Below, one piece after another: positions 1 to 12,265 of a DNA stretch of 64,000 bases (within the stretch, counting starts at the first letter, position 1; each line of letters starts with the position of its first letter). The notes under the pieces are model-generated. The model did no database searches. It saw only the letters and a list, made by a program, of their open reading frames with translations, and was not told where the DNA came from. Source of the stretch: Whalleya microplaca (lineage: Eukaryota > Ascomycota > Sordariomycetes > Xylariales > Xylariaceae); NCBI GenBank assembly GCA_022497155.1, contig MU385737.1, forward strand, positions 513,139 through 577,138. The letters run 5' to 3'. Both the position numbers and the translations under genes were made by a program.

Positions 1-1928
1 CTCCCCGATATCACTTGCTGAAAGTGACGAAGTCTATGAGGGGATGGTCAACGAAGTCATGGCAGCTGACGATGGTCTCATTTTCGAGCGATGCCTTCAG
101 CATATCGGCGACTTTGCTTCCGATGGCCTGAGAACACTCCTGTTTGCTTACCGTTACGTTGACCACGAGGAGTACGAAGAATGGAAGAAGGCCTACCGAG
201 AAGCTACTACGAGCCTAGTGGACAGGCAACAACGCATCGAGGAGGCAGCAGAGTCGATTGAACAAGGGTTCGACCTTGCCGGGGCTACTGCTATCGAAGA
301 CAAGCTTCAGCTGGGGGTGCCCGAAACGATCGAGAAACTACAGAGAGCAAATATCAAGGTGTGGATGCTTACTGGAGATAAACGAGAGACTGCCATCAAC
401 ATTGCGCATTCTGCTAGGCTGGCGAAGCCCTTCTCGGAAGTCTACATCCTCGATGTTACCGAGGGGGACTTGCAGGAGAAGATAACTTCCACGCTCATTA
501 ACGTTGGGCGTGGTATGGTGGCCCACTCCGTTTTGGTTGTCGATGGCCACACCTTGGGTCTGATTGAAAATGACGAATCCTTGAACATCATGTTCTTGGA
601 CCTCGCTGTGCGTATAGATTCTGTTATCTGCTGCCGAGCCTCTCCATCTCAAAAGGCAGGTCTGGTCAAGTCTATTCGCAAGGCTGTGCCATCGTCATTG
701 ACCTTGGCGATTGGTGATGGGGCCAACGATATCGCAATGATACAAGCGTCGCATGTAGGCATTGGCATATCTGGCCGTGAAGGTCTCCAAGCGGCTCGTG
801 TCGCAGACTACTCAATCGCTCAATTCAGATTTCTTCAACGTCTTTTGCTCGTCCATGGGCGGTGGATGTACTTGCGCACTGCTAAATACATGTTGGCAAC
901 ATTCTGGAAAGAGCTAGTTTTCTACATTGTCCAAGCCCAGTACCAGCACTGGAACGGTTACACTGGAACGTCCATTTACGAGTCTTGGAGTCTGACCGTC
1001 TTCAATGCGCTTTTCACTTCTCTCCCAGTCATCTTATTAGGCATGTTCGAGAAAGATCTGCAAGCGAACACCTTGCTTGCGGTGCCAGAGCTATACGCAT
1101 TTGGCCAGCGAAGCGAAGCGTTCAATTTCAAAAAGTATCTTTCCTGGTCATTCACAGGCGCCGTCGACACTGTCATTATTTACATGTTGGTATGGGGCTT
1201 CTTTAAGGATATTCTTTTCACCGAGAATAACTCCCTTTTCCCGTTCGGACAACTTGCCTTTACCATCTGCGTCATAGTTATTAACATCAAGATATTGTAA
1301 GTCAGCTCGTAACTTCTCATCGGGTACCCCTGCCATATGCTGACGCTGGCTTTCTAGAATCTTGGAGTGTCATAATAAAACGTGGATCACGTTCGGCGGC
1401 TTTTCGCTGTCCATTACACTCTGGTTCCTCTGGAATCTAGTTATCGGAGGCATCTACAAGCAGTCAATCGGTCCATATATTGTGCATGGTGCGTTCGTGC
1501 ATGAGTTTGCGAACAAGCTGGGTTGGTGGACTACCGCCGGACTTGCCATCGCGGCCGTGGTGGCCTTTGAACTTGGTATCACAGCGCTGCTTAGGATCTA
1601 CTTTCCTCGAGACCAGCATCTGTGGCAGGAGATCGAGCGCGAAGGTGGCGTCGGAGAGGTCCTGGAAGAACACGCAGCGGAAGAGGGGCGGATGCCTACC
1701 TCTAGAGACCTCGATGGCGACATACCTGGCGACGACGATGCTGAGCGGTCCGTGAGCGCCAGTCCCCGTGAAGTGTCATTAAACAGGGAACAGTCGCGCC
1801 ACCGAGCTAGCATGGCCGCTGGTCCTTATTATGCGCCTAATTCTGCCCAGCAAAATCGCCGGTCTGCGAGCAAGCCTGGTGTTGAAGGGCCAGGGGGAAG
1901 AAAGACGAGACGGATAGAGACGGCATAG
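1..1928 (+). CDS. P4-type ATPase (phospholipid flippase), C-terminal part, Dnf3-like
   Basis: Partial gene: the frame is open to the left edge, so the start and the phosphorylated Asp motif lie outside the window. Exons 1-1296 and 1358-1928 are joined across a 61-bp intron (donor GTAAGT, branch GCTGAC, acceptor TAG). About 620 residues are visible. They contain the P-domain MLTGDKRETAINI motif, the hinge GDGANDIAMIQ, then the P4-specific stretch after it (AADYS/FRFL-type, LLLVHGRW) and several membrane segments, ending in a polar, Arg-rich tail. P4-ATPases flip aminophospholipids to the cytosolic leaflet of Golgi, endosome or plasma membrane, usually with a Cdc50-type subunit. The sequence around the YESWSL and FEKDLQANTLLAVPELY segments resembles the Dnf3 branch more than Drs2 or Neo1; that subfamily call is from memory and is less sure than the family. 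Confidence 0.93.
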
Positions 1929-2899
1929 ACACCCCATGGCACATGTCGTGTGATGGTAGCGGGAGACAACATTGGACGCGGGGAAGATCGGTTGTATCAA
2001 GATATTCGTTGTGGGACGACAGCCATGTAGACTTGGTCCTTGTTTAGTGGAGCTGGCGTTTTGGGATTTGCAAATAGAAGTGTGTCGGCGTACGGAGAAA
2101 TGGGCTTGGTGGATCGGCTAGCGGATGTCTTGTTCTGACTTCGAAATTTGGATACCCTGGACGCTATATGAAGTATGACTACATACCATTGAATTTACGA
2201 CGTATCTTGTTACCGTAGCTGCATTGGCGATTTGTCTTCGCTATCATAGCGGATGGATGTCTGGTGTCATAGGTATGAGAAATCTGAGTTAACTTTACCA
2301 AGGTGTAGTCCCCGTTTTAGGGCGTATTGCGTTCATGGCTAGGCTCATATTGTAGTAGCCGGAGTACCTGGTAAGTCCATCTTTTTTATTGTTAATAGAG
2401 CTACTATTACTACACAAGTGCGTGGGCGGCGGGTAAGATCATTACATAGGTACCTATATATCGTAAGTCCTATTGGAACCAAGTCATTGACTAGGCAGAT
2501 GCCCAATGAGCGATGGTCACCACTCTAACCGAGGATATTCAAGATTTTCAACCTTGTGAAGACGATATAACTGAGTTGTTTTGGAAGTTAGAGATTGCTC
2601 TGCATATCATGCTCGTCGTCGTCCTAATTAATCACCTTCTGTTATATCAATCCCATATTCGTGTGGCCCACAGTTATCCCAACGATGACTAGGGTGTGTA
2701 GGGCTGGCAAGGGTCCCCATAGCCGATCCTACATTACAGCGTAGTGAAATTGCAGTTAGTAAGCGCGCATATGATTCGACGTCGATTTGTTTACCCCTAG
2801 TTGGTCTATTCGCCTTCAATGTTGTGGCATGAATAGTGCTGGAACTCCATTGACCCTGACAATAATTTGAGCCAGCGATAGCATGAGAGAAGGGAAAGC
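1929..2899. other. intergenic, no gene seen
   Basis: About 970 bp downstream of the flippase. Reading frames are short and show no recognisable product. It probably holds the flippase 3' UTR and the promoter of the PAQR gene. Confidence 0.6.
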
Positions 2900-4153
2900 A
2901 TGCCTCTACTACGTGGTTCGGGTTTTCAAGCCGTCGGGACGGGCCTTGGAACCCGGGGCCGGCAGGTGACAGGAAGCCAGACAAGCCAGGCGGAAGCGTG
3001 CTCACAGAGGCCTACCGATGATCACAAACAAGCTAAGGGAATAAAGCTACTCGAATGGAAAGAACTTTGTAGGACGCCTTCTCGTTGTTCTATGTACAAT
3101 TTATATACTGACCAGGACAGCCACTTGGAGGCAGTGAGTTCCTCGCACCTGATATTACGAATGTGCTTCAATTTACCATATAATTGAGCAGAAATGGAAG
3201 CGAACACCTACGGACCGGATACAGGGAAGAGCATGCTTCACTATGCTCATGTCTACACAGCTGGTTATATATCCATAACGAGACAGGTTTGATCGGATTG
3301 CCCACAAAGGTAATGTTCGCCACTGACGGATGATAGTCAACATCTTCTCGCATATCTTCGGGATGATTTTATTTCTAGCTTTACCGCTCTACATATTTGG
3401 CACCGAAATTGCACCGCGTTACGAGCTGGCGACGCCGGCCGATATTCTTGTCTGCAGTATCTACTTCTTAGGTGTCGGTATCTGTTTTGCGTTGTCTGCT
3501 CTGTGAGTTTCACTGTTGTGGCATGTTATCCTCCACCTTCTGATATCGTAGATTTCACACAGTGATGTGCCACAGTGAAGCCATGTACTCGAATGGTGTC
3601 ATACTCGATTACCAAGGAGTTATGCTGTTGATGTGGGGAGCGAACGTTCCTCTCATTTATTATAGCTATCCATGCGACTTCGGCCTCCAGCTTGGATCAT
3701 GGGGTTTCAACACTATACTCGCAGTGCTATGCTCGTATGCGACTTTCCACCAGTCCATTGGTGGACCAGCTCTTGGGCATATACGTGCTCTGCTATTCGC
3801 CGCATTCGGTTTTAGCTCAGTCGTCGCTCCTGCTGTTGGCGGAGTTCTTAAACATGGCTTCGAGGCGCATTCTCACCGGGTTGGCCTTTATTGGATAGGG
3901 GTTACAGCCGTGTTCAATGCCACAGGGGTGGTCGCTTATGCTGCTAAAGTCAACTTGAGCTCCCACAAGCTAAGAGGATCAACCGCTGACGCATCCGCAG
4001 TTTCCAGAACGTTGGTATCCCCGAACATTCGACATTATTGGTGCAAGCCACCAGATTATGCACATAATGGCGTTATCAGCAGCGGTTGCATACACGGAGG
4101 CTATGTTGCAGGCCTTTGACTATCACCACCATCATCGCATAGCATGTGTTTAG
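2900..4153 (+). CDS. PAQR / haemolysin III-family membrane protein (AdipoR/Izh-like)
   Basis: Rebuilt from six exons: 2900-3068, 3121-3133, 3192-3286, 3337-3502, 3552-3948 and 4001-4153. They total 993 bp, or 330 residues. The product has the family signature in order: RTGYR before the first helix, HNETVNIFSH, a Ser-x3-His site (SALFH) at the end of TM2, Asp in DYQGV (TM3), and the final HQIMH (His-x3-His) in the last helix. These Ser, Asp and His residues form the zinc/hydrolase site of PAQR proteins. Fungal members are implicated in sterol, lipid and zinc homeostasis and sit in the plasma membrane or ER. The second exon is a 13-bp microexon that restores STWRQ before NGSEHLRTGYR. The fifth donor (GTCAAC) and third donor (GTTTGA) are weak. 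The start is uncertain because the first 50 residues are not conserved. The gene is convergent with the next one, 75 bp apart. Confidence 0.86.
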
Positions 4154-4228
4154 AGAAGGTATCTGGTCTCTGACCTTCAACACTTGAAGGCCATCAATTT
4201 CTCTCTTCCTCAAAGCAAAGGAGATCGA

Positions 4229-6410
4229 TCATGAAGCTAATCTAAAGTCCAATCTTTTATTCCCAGCATCTTGGTGGTCGGATAGATAGACAAGCTGCTC
4301 CTCGGGGGTCATGGTGTTCCACTTTCGATCACGGACGCGATTGCGCCAGACATAGTACAGTTTAGCCAACGCATAGAGCACCAAGTTCAGACTCACGATG
4401 CCAATCAAAACACTGTTTCCCCTTCGATACAACGGCGCATCGTCTGAGCGGTAGATATTGGACGCAGTGATTACTCCAGCTTGCAAGAACATGTTATAAA
4501 GAGCTGCACCAACAGCTCGTGAACGTACGGTGTTTGAGTTTCTAGAAATCCACCCTACTTGTATCGGATGTCCTGTGACTAGTGAGCGGACTCTTGTGTT
4601 ATTGAAGGGCAGTGGTCTACATACCAAGCGGTGCAGCTAACAGTAGTGAGATCATAGCCCATGTTAGCCATTTTGATGCCTCGGCGGTATCTACAACTCG
4701 CAAGTAGATAAGGAATGGCAGACACCAAAACTGAAACATTGACGCGCACGCTGCAAGTTGTCCTGTGTATTCAGCAAACGTGGCCAATGCTAACATGTTG
4801 AAGACTGGCACGCGATTAGTTTCATCTCCCTGAACGTGTTTTAGAGGATCGCACTCTTTAGTATCAAATACGGAATTGACAGGAGATTAGTCTGGAAAGT
4901 GTCAAACCCGAGGTCACGTAACGACAGGCTGAGGTACTGCTGTGGTGAAAATGTTGGGATATTGAACGCAAATCCAATGCAGTAAAGTGGCCTTGAAAAG
5001 ATGTTAGTGGAGTCCATATCCAAAGGGCTTGGGACTTTACCAAAGATCTATATCCGTAAGGCTTTTCCATAACAACCCAGGGGTGATGGGTTGTCGATTA
5101 TGCATGGTTCCCTTACTAGGATCATCTCGAATTACTCTGTTGACCATGATGATCTCCTCGCTGCTGGGGATTAACTTATTTTGAATATCATACACGTGAT
5201 GGGAATTGACAGACCGTTGTGTGAACCAACCATTCTTTCCTCGGCACCAGCTTGCTGTCTCAGTAGGACCTGGTGGCATCATAATGAACGAAAGCAGTCC
5301 GATACTGCCGGTAACAAGCCCCTTTCAAGATATTAGAGAACCGTTTATCTAACATTGCTTAGTCTCACCTCAATCAGGAACAACCACCTCCAGCCCGACC
5401 GGCCATCAACGCCTCGCATGTGGAGCAATCCAAACGCAACAATTGCTGCAAGGATATCTGCAATAAACATGCCAGTATAAAAGAAGCTCAAGCGAATAGT
5501 GAGTTCGTGATGCTTGTAAAAGTATGAAAGATATAGCACACACTGATTCCAACCCAGTTTAGTTGAAGTAGGACGGTGGCTTAGAAGAGCACGCAGCATA
5601 CCTCAGGGATGAAGCCCCCTTGCAAGAACGCCAACAATGCGCGGCAGACGAGAAATGACCCTCGGCCATTTAGTGCAAACTGCGAAGCGGATACGATCGA
5701 GAACAAGACGATCTGGATTGGGATCCATCGATCCGGTCCAAGCCACTTAGCCAACAGCTGAGCTGGGAACTCGCCAGAAAGGAAACAGAGAGCATATATC
5801 GTGTTCCCAAGGTTATAGTCTGATCCGCAAAGATTAGCCTAGCTATTTCCACAGCTATTTGAACGAACACTCCTACCATCAGTTATCATGTCCATGTCTC
5901 GGAGAAAATTGTCCGTCAGGGCTTGGCTTAGGTTCGCTCTGTCTAGCTCCATTGCCGTAAACATTACAGCTGTCCAGGCCATAATGCGCCAATCGACCTT
6001 CCGGACTACATTGTATTCTTCTTCCCAGGTCCACCTTGCTTTTGGGTCAAATCGATGCAGATTTTCCCTGCGCGATATGAGCAGCTATCTGGTTACTCTG
6101 CTATCTTGTCTCACCAGTCTTCGCGGGGCTTATATTGGGAAGCAATATCTGGGATGTCGTAAACGCTTGGCTTAATTGTATATTACTGTTAGCAATACGG
6201 TCCACAACCTTGCCATCTAACTCACCGTACCTGAGTGGCAATTCCTTCTAAATTGTACTTCTTCGATCTTTGAAACCAAAGCTTCCTGCGGGTTTCCGGC
6301 TTTCCAAGCGCGGGAATAGAGTCTACGTCTCGATCCTTTGTTGGCTCAAACTCGACACAGTCAGCAAAGAGTGCCTTTTCTGGTACCTGCTCCGGGATGA
6401 CTGTCGCCAT
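4229..6410 (-). CDS. MFS transporter, anion:cation symporter family (Liz1/Seo1/Tna1-like)
   Basis: Ten exons in transcript order: 6410-6231, 6170-6115, 6067-5877, 5819-5602, 5542-5369, 5321-5215, 5163-5041, 4991-4855, 4804-4625 and 4572-4229. They total 1710 bp, or 569 residues, with all phases matching and introns of 47-60 bp. The cytosolic N-terminus carries [21 protein letters not shown]1 follows, with [17 protein letters not shown]. The central loop has [12 protein letters not shown] and [14 protein letters not shown], the hallmark of the fungal Liz1/Seo1 subgroup. The last part has [21 protein letters not shown]. Characterised relatives take up pantothenate, allantoate, nicotinate or related organic acids at the plasma membrane; the substrate here cannot be read from sequence. 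It shares an 830-bp divergent upstream region with the sulfatase. No break is seen despite the nine introns. Confidence 0.9.
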
Positions 6411-7241
6411 AACAAGTTGCAGATGTCCTAGAAAGCTACACTCGTTCAAGAAGAGTTGAAAAGAGGCTGATGTATGATATTGAAAGGAATCAAGGATCAG
6501 GGAAGATATTTCGCCTTTCTCGGTAGGCTGGTTGTTGTAGAAATGTACTTGGTACCGTGGACCCCTGTACAATTTGAGTTGCACTGCTGCATCCTACACG
6601 ACAACTCCCTTACTTTCTTTCAAAGAGTAAAGTCACTATTAACCTGTAAGAAGAATGCGGGGTAGGGACCCGGCTAAGAGGATGACTGCATTAGGCTGTT
6701 TGTTCCGCAACAGCTAACATACCATAGCTCAGTCAGCCATCTTCGGGTTGACAGCGAATCAGGGACGTGAAGTAATATCTGTGGCGGATTCAAGGTGTCA
6801 CCTTGCAGATAGTTATCTATTTACTGCGAGTTCGTTGCATTTCTGTTCATGGGGTATGTGATGCCCACGCTTCTTTCATACAGTTATGCTTCATCAATAA
6901 AGCTAATATAAAAGTTACAATTATATACTATTGTGCTTTTTACTCACCAAGGGGTTTGGCTGAGAAGGTACTGTACCTTAGCTATGGATAGAAACCTGTA
7001 TTAATCTAAAACCAGCGTGATTATCGGTATGGACGCAGCCATCATCGGTTACAAATATACTTGACCTGGCGTGACATCGATGATCTGGGGTATTACGCAA
7101 TCGCCAACCCAGACAGTGTCCATAGATAATTCATTGCGAACGCCAATTGACCTTGATGCTGAAGGCTTCTGAATAAGACTGACTGATGTGCTTCTAGATC
7201 TATTCGTTCTTGGATTCACAAGCCTACTGGCAATTGATACC
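6411..7241. other. divergent intergenic region between transporter and sulfatase
   Basis: About 830 bp with no supportable gene. It must contain both 5' regions. A co-regulated bidirectional promoter is possible, but no specific operator was recognised. Confidence 0.5.
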
Positions 7242-9428
7242 ATGGTGCTTTTACTTTATCTTCTCCTAATACACTTACGCGTCCGATATGCTATAGGGGC
7301 GATGCCATTTGGTCCGTCCGGTCAAATGCCCCTTGGAGCGGACGGCATGGCGGGTCAAGAACGAACGCTGTCAAACATAATATTCATCCTCACGGACGAT
7401 CAAGACCTTCACATGCACTCACTGGAATATATGCCATTCGTACAGAGGCATTTGATGGATCATGGAACTTTCTTTCGGCGGCACTTCTGCACTACTGCTC
7501 TCTGTTGCCCCTCCAGGGTCACTCTATGGACAGGCAAGGCAGCGCATAACACAAATGTCACCAACGTGACTCCGCCGTATGGTATGGATTCGACTCGCAA
7601 ATCGAGTTCCCTTACTAACTAGAATAACAGGCGGTTATCCTAAGTTTGTCAGTCAGGGATTGAATGACAAGTATTTACCGGTCTGGCTTCAAGAGGCTGG
7701 GTATAACACTTACTACACTGGAAAGCTCTTTAACGCTCACACTGTGGATAACTATGACTCGCCTTATGCGGCCGGATGGAATTCTTCTGTGGGTGTTTTT
7801 GGTTGTTCTATATACACCGAATACTTGCTTACTGCAGTAGGATTTTCTCTTGGATCCCTTCACTTACTGGTAGTAAGTAAGATTCACAATTTCTTTGTGC
7901 TCCTTTCGCCACTCTCTCATGAGTATATGTTTACTTCGGAATCCTTGAGAGAGCGTTGTTTTCAGAACATGTTTCGAAACACCCACAGCTAGCCAAAAGT
8001 TAGTGATTATTGATTTCGGATATTGTAGTATGAATAGCACATATCAACGAAACAAGGACCCACCAATGAGTTTTGAAGGCCGGCACAGTGTCGATGTTCT
8101 GGCCGAAAAGGCCCTAGGACTTCTGGACGAGGCGTTTGACGCTGGAAATCCGTTTTTTCTTGGAGTTGCACCCGTCGCACCTCATGCCAATCTGTGGTCT
8201 CCTGCTTTCAAGGATGGCAACCACAGCGGATTGGAAGAAATCGAGTTTACTGCTCCGATTCCAGCAGAGAGGCATGCGAGCCTATTCAAAGGTGTTAGAG
8301 TTCCGCGCACAGCAAACTTCAATCCGGACAAGCCATCGGGAGCAAGCTGGATCCGGAATCTGCCTCGGCAAAGTCAGGAAAACGTCGACTATAATGACAA
8401 CTTCTATCTGCAGCGGCTTCGGACCCTCCAGAGCGTGGATGATATTGTGAACACACTCGTTGGCCGCTTGGAGGACCTTGGCATCTTAGAAGATACATAC
8501 ATCATTTATACGACGGACAATGGGTACCATATTGGCCAGCACCGGATGCAACCGGCCAAACAATGTAGTTTTGAAGAGGACATCAATATACCTCTAATAA
8601 TTAGGGGGCCAGGCGTTCCAAAAGGGCTTACAACTGACATTGTAACCAGTCATACCGATCTGGCACCTACTATACTAGAGTTGGTAGGCGCTCCTTTACG
8701 AGAAGACTTCGACGGACTTGCGATCCCCCTTACGGAAGACGGCATACTTGAGGCTGGCAATAAACGGCACGAGCACGTCACCGTTGAGCGTAAGCAACTT
8801 TTGAAGTCTAAGTTAACCTATTCCATACTGTGGTGTGTTCCACTCATAATGGAATGCTCGGCAATCTGATCGTATATTGAAGCCGCCCAAGGGGACAAAT
8901 GCTAACCTTAACATCGTAGACTGGGGTTTTGCCTCAAACGAAGGACAAATATTCGATTGGTATCCAAGGCTCCATACGAACAATACTTATAAAGCGCTTC
9001 GAATAATCGGCGAGTCCTACAACCTGCATTATCAAGTCTGGTGCAACAACGAACGCGAGTTACACGACCTAACCACTGATCCAGGGCAAATGGTCAACCT
9101 TCTACATCCAGACGAGCAAGCTCGGGAGACGATAGCTGGTGTACCGCTGGATAAAGTTGTTGCTAGACTAGACTCCTTTCTGTTTGTTCTGAAGACTTGC
9201 AAGGGAGAGACTTGCATACACCCCTGGCAAGCCCTCCACCCCGCTGGTAATACGGATAGCTTATCCGATGCTCTATCTCCACAGTATGACAGCTTTTATG
9301 AAGAACAGTCAAGGACGATCAAGTTCGATAGGTGCGAGATGGGGTTTATATTAGATGCCGAAGGGCCGCGATTTGATGGCGATGGGATCTTCAGCACTCT
9401 TGATCCAAATTGGCATGAATGGACCTAG
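7242..9428 (+). CDS. arylsulfatase (type I, formylglycine-dependent)
   Basis: Five exons: 7242-7581, 7631-7788, 7841-7872, 8029-8789 and 8920-9428. They total 1800 bp, or 599 residues. The first Met-initiated codon gives a hydrophobic leader, consistent with secretion. IIFILTDDQD supplies metal-binding Asp residues, and the active-site motif CCPSR (Cys88 by this start) is the C-x-P-S-R formylglycine site followed by VTLWTGK. Further conserved blocks are GYNTYYTGKLFN, the NSTYQRNKDPP block, TTDNGYHIGQHR and the terminal WCNNERELHDLTTDPGQM. The product would hydrolyse sulfate esters of phenols or sugars, outside the cell or in vacuoles, for sulfur supply. The 32-bp third exon (DFLLDPFTYWY) and the 156-bp and 130-bp introns around exon 4 are longer or shorter than usual here, but the frame is kept throughout. 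A second in-frame GTG at 7188 is not needed. Confidence 0.9.
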
Positions 9429-10438
9429 CGGTGCTGTATCAGCATCTCTATAAGCCCATGTATAATATCAACAGGAGGAGAATAGGGGCAAATGTTTCTT
9501 TTTCAGATATATCGATGCCTAGATACGCGAAAAGTTGACTTTATTTAGTCAGCAGCTATCTTTACGGTGATCAGATAGCGCAGAGAATAGAAAAACTTTT
9601 CAACGTCACTGTTGTCAAGCAACGGCTACGTTACGCAATGAGTGTGACATGTAGAAAATTAATTTACTTGCCAACTGGTTGGCGTTATACATACGTACCT
9701 GCATGTATAGTCTAGTAATAAGGCAGAATTGTAATATTTGGAGATTGGTTATCTGTCAGCTGCAAGCAACCCCTGATTGTATGGCGCGTGTCACGGAGTG
9801 TGGATCAATATACGGTAGACTTGGATTGGCTTGAGGTATAAGTATTCGAGAGTGGCGGATGACCTGCTATATACACGATGTTACTGGATGCCTTGTACTA
9901 GCTGTGGCGAGGGTATAGAGCGAATTAGGTTCGGTTCCTAACAGCGCTATTGGTATTCGCTCTATTACTCATATATACTATACTAGTTCTTGACCCTCAA
10001 CTCGACAGTGCGGATGGCGCCATCTTGTGGTCAGGGCTAGAGACATCGGATCCGTCTAGGTGAAAACTCTCGGCGGCAGTCGTGATACTCTTCATAGTGA
10101 GTGCATCCCACACTCAACGCTCAACTTAAGAGAGTATGTTTATATGACAATCGTTTTGACCCCCTCATCTCCGCAGCATACGACGATCGTCACCCCGGAG
10201 AGGACATGCTTGATGGGACTCCACTTCGAAGGATCGAAAATCTGTAATCAGTCATCAGAACCTTCCCTGCTCAGATGCAACCATGCCTGGCAATGTAACA
10301 GTGCTTCATCAATAGCCAGCAACCATGGAACAGCCAGCCATTGCAGATAAATATTGTCCATCTAGCATAATGAGTTCTATCATTACTCATTCTCTCTTTT
10401 TAACTAAGTAGTTACTGCTTTGGAAGAGGTTTCCAAGC
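9429..10438. other. intergenic, no gene; contains a possible solo LTR
   Basis: About 1 kb of AT-leaning sequence without a recognisable product. It contains the LTR-like block at 9789-9943 and, at 9975-10010, a short stretch resembling the dispersed repeat found at 39.8 and 45.8 kb. Confidence 0.5.
9789..9943. repeat. possible degenerate solo LTR
   Basis: 155-bp block that begins TGTCAC and ends CCTAACA, so TGT/ACA termini are near-inverted. It is flanked by GCGCG on the left and GCGCT on the right, which could be an imperfect 5-bp target duplication. No internal retroelement coding sequence is present. Weak, from termini only. Confidence 0.3.
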
Positions 10439-12265
10439 ATGTATTTCCCTTTGGATGTATTTCTTATGATGCTAGCGGGTCCGGCGGCCACCGTGGCTCA
10501 ATGCACGGTCGACCGCTTTGCTGCGATGCTTGCGGACAATGTCGATGCGACGATTACCTTGGCCCAGGCTATCCCGCGACACGGCAGCTTTGGCACGCCT
10601 GAGGCTGACCCCTCCTACCCAGACAATGCGACTGATCTGCCAGCGCTGTGCGCAGTCAGCATCAACGTCAAGTCTTCTACGAGTTCGTCATATAACTTTG
10701 GTCTTTTCCTGCCGGATATGACATGGAATGATAGGTTTTTGACTGTTGGAAATGGCGGCTTCGGAGGTGGAATCAATTGGTAAGCGCGTACTTGACAGCT
10801 TTGCCTAGGGGATATCGGATGAACAGATACTCATTATTCCCTTGCCTAAATGCGACTGACAATAACATTGACACATAGGGCCGATATGGGTAGAATTTCC
10901 CAGGTAGGAGATTATATAGAACCATTTTTACGTCTAAGCTGATGGCTGTGGTCAGTATGGGTTTGCGACGATGTCTACAGATACAGGGCATTTGTCAGAA
11001 ATGACGGATTTATCGTGGGCACTCCATGCTCCCGAATCCATAATTGACTGGGCACACCGAGCTATGCACGGCTCTGTAGTCCTTGCTAAGGTATAACTTG
11101 TCCTGTCTGAAATGCATCATCGGAATATGTAGGGCTGATGGTTTGGTAAAATACCTAGCAAATTGTCAACACCTATTATGACATATCGGATGGCATCAAA
11201 TTCTCCTATTACGCAGGCTGCTCTACCGGGGGACGACAGGGATTAAAGGAGATCCAGATGTATCCAGATTCGTTTGACGGCATATGTGTCGGTGCTCCTG
11301 CTTGGTGGACTCCTCATCTTGCTGCGGATTCTACGTGGCAGGGTCTCTATAATCTCCCAGCGGATGATCCGAAACATGTCGACTCGTCACTCTTCCCTCT
11401 TATAGTTGCTGAGATGGAAAAGCAATGCGACCCACAGGATGGCGTAGTCGATGGCATCATCCACGACCCTTACGGATGTAACTTCGATTTCGAAGCACTT
11501 CTCTGCACGCCGGGTGCAAAATCTGGGACGTGCCTCACACCTGAGCAACTTCCGACTGTGTACAAATTTTACAACGACTGGGTAGATACGAACCAGACTC
11601 TCGTTTTCCCGGGCATCACTCTCGGAAGTGATGCATCTGATCTATTGAGTTCGCCAACTCCGCTTGGGTATGGGTTTTTCCAAAACTTCGTGCACAATGA
11701 TTCCGAGTGGGATATTGCACAATTTACCTACAAGGATGTCCAACTTGCAGATTTCATCAACCCTGGAAATGCCACAGCGGACAATTTTGACCTCGGCCCA
11801 TTTATGGAGAGAGGAGGCAAGATATTGAAGTACCACGGGAGTTCGGACTCTCTGATTCCCACTGGAAGTAGCATTTACTTCTATAATCAAGTTCGTCGAA
11901 GTCTCGTATCTAAAGGGGTTGACCTCGATGATTTCTATCGCTTCTTCTTGATCCCCGGTATGGGCCATTGCTCCGGGTCGGCGCGTGCTCCCTGGTACAT
12001 CTCTGCCGGAAGCCAACCTATTAATGGGACGACCCATTCAGTGCCTGGTTTTGAAGATGCAAACCATGACATTATTCTGGCGATGATGAAATGGGTTGAA
12101 GATGGAAAGGCCCCTGAGCAGCTCATTGCGACAAAATATGTCAACGACACTACGACTTTAGGTATCCAGAGGCAGCGGCCACTTTGTGTTTACCCTAAAC
12201 AGGCCAAGCACATTTCAGGGGATATTGACGTATCAAGTAGTTGGGAATGCAAGGCTCTGTACTGA
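10439..12265 (+). CDS. tannase / feruloyl esterase-family carboxylic ester hydrolase
   Basis: Four exons: 10439-10779, 10879-10903, 10956-11090 and 11159-12265. They total 1608 bp, or 535 residues, the usual length for fungal feruloyl esterase B and tannases. The N-terminus is a hydrophobic leader, so secretion is likely. Conserved blocks are FLTVGNGGFGGGINW, GFATMSTDTGH, the nucleophile motif GCSTGGRQGLKE, the acid-region HGSSDSLIP and the terminal His motif PGMGHCSG. The family has a Ser-Asp-His triad with neighbouring Cys residues joined by a disulfide (CS-D-HC). It cleaves gallate or ferulate esters of plant phenolics and cell-wall polysaccharides; which one cannot be decided here. The 25-bp second exon encodes only ADMGRISQ. 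The gene is intact and lies between the sulfatase and the alcohol oxidase, all on the same strand. Confidence 0.92.
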
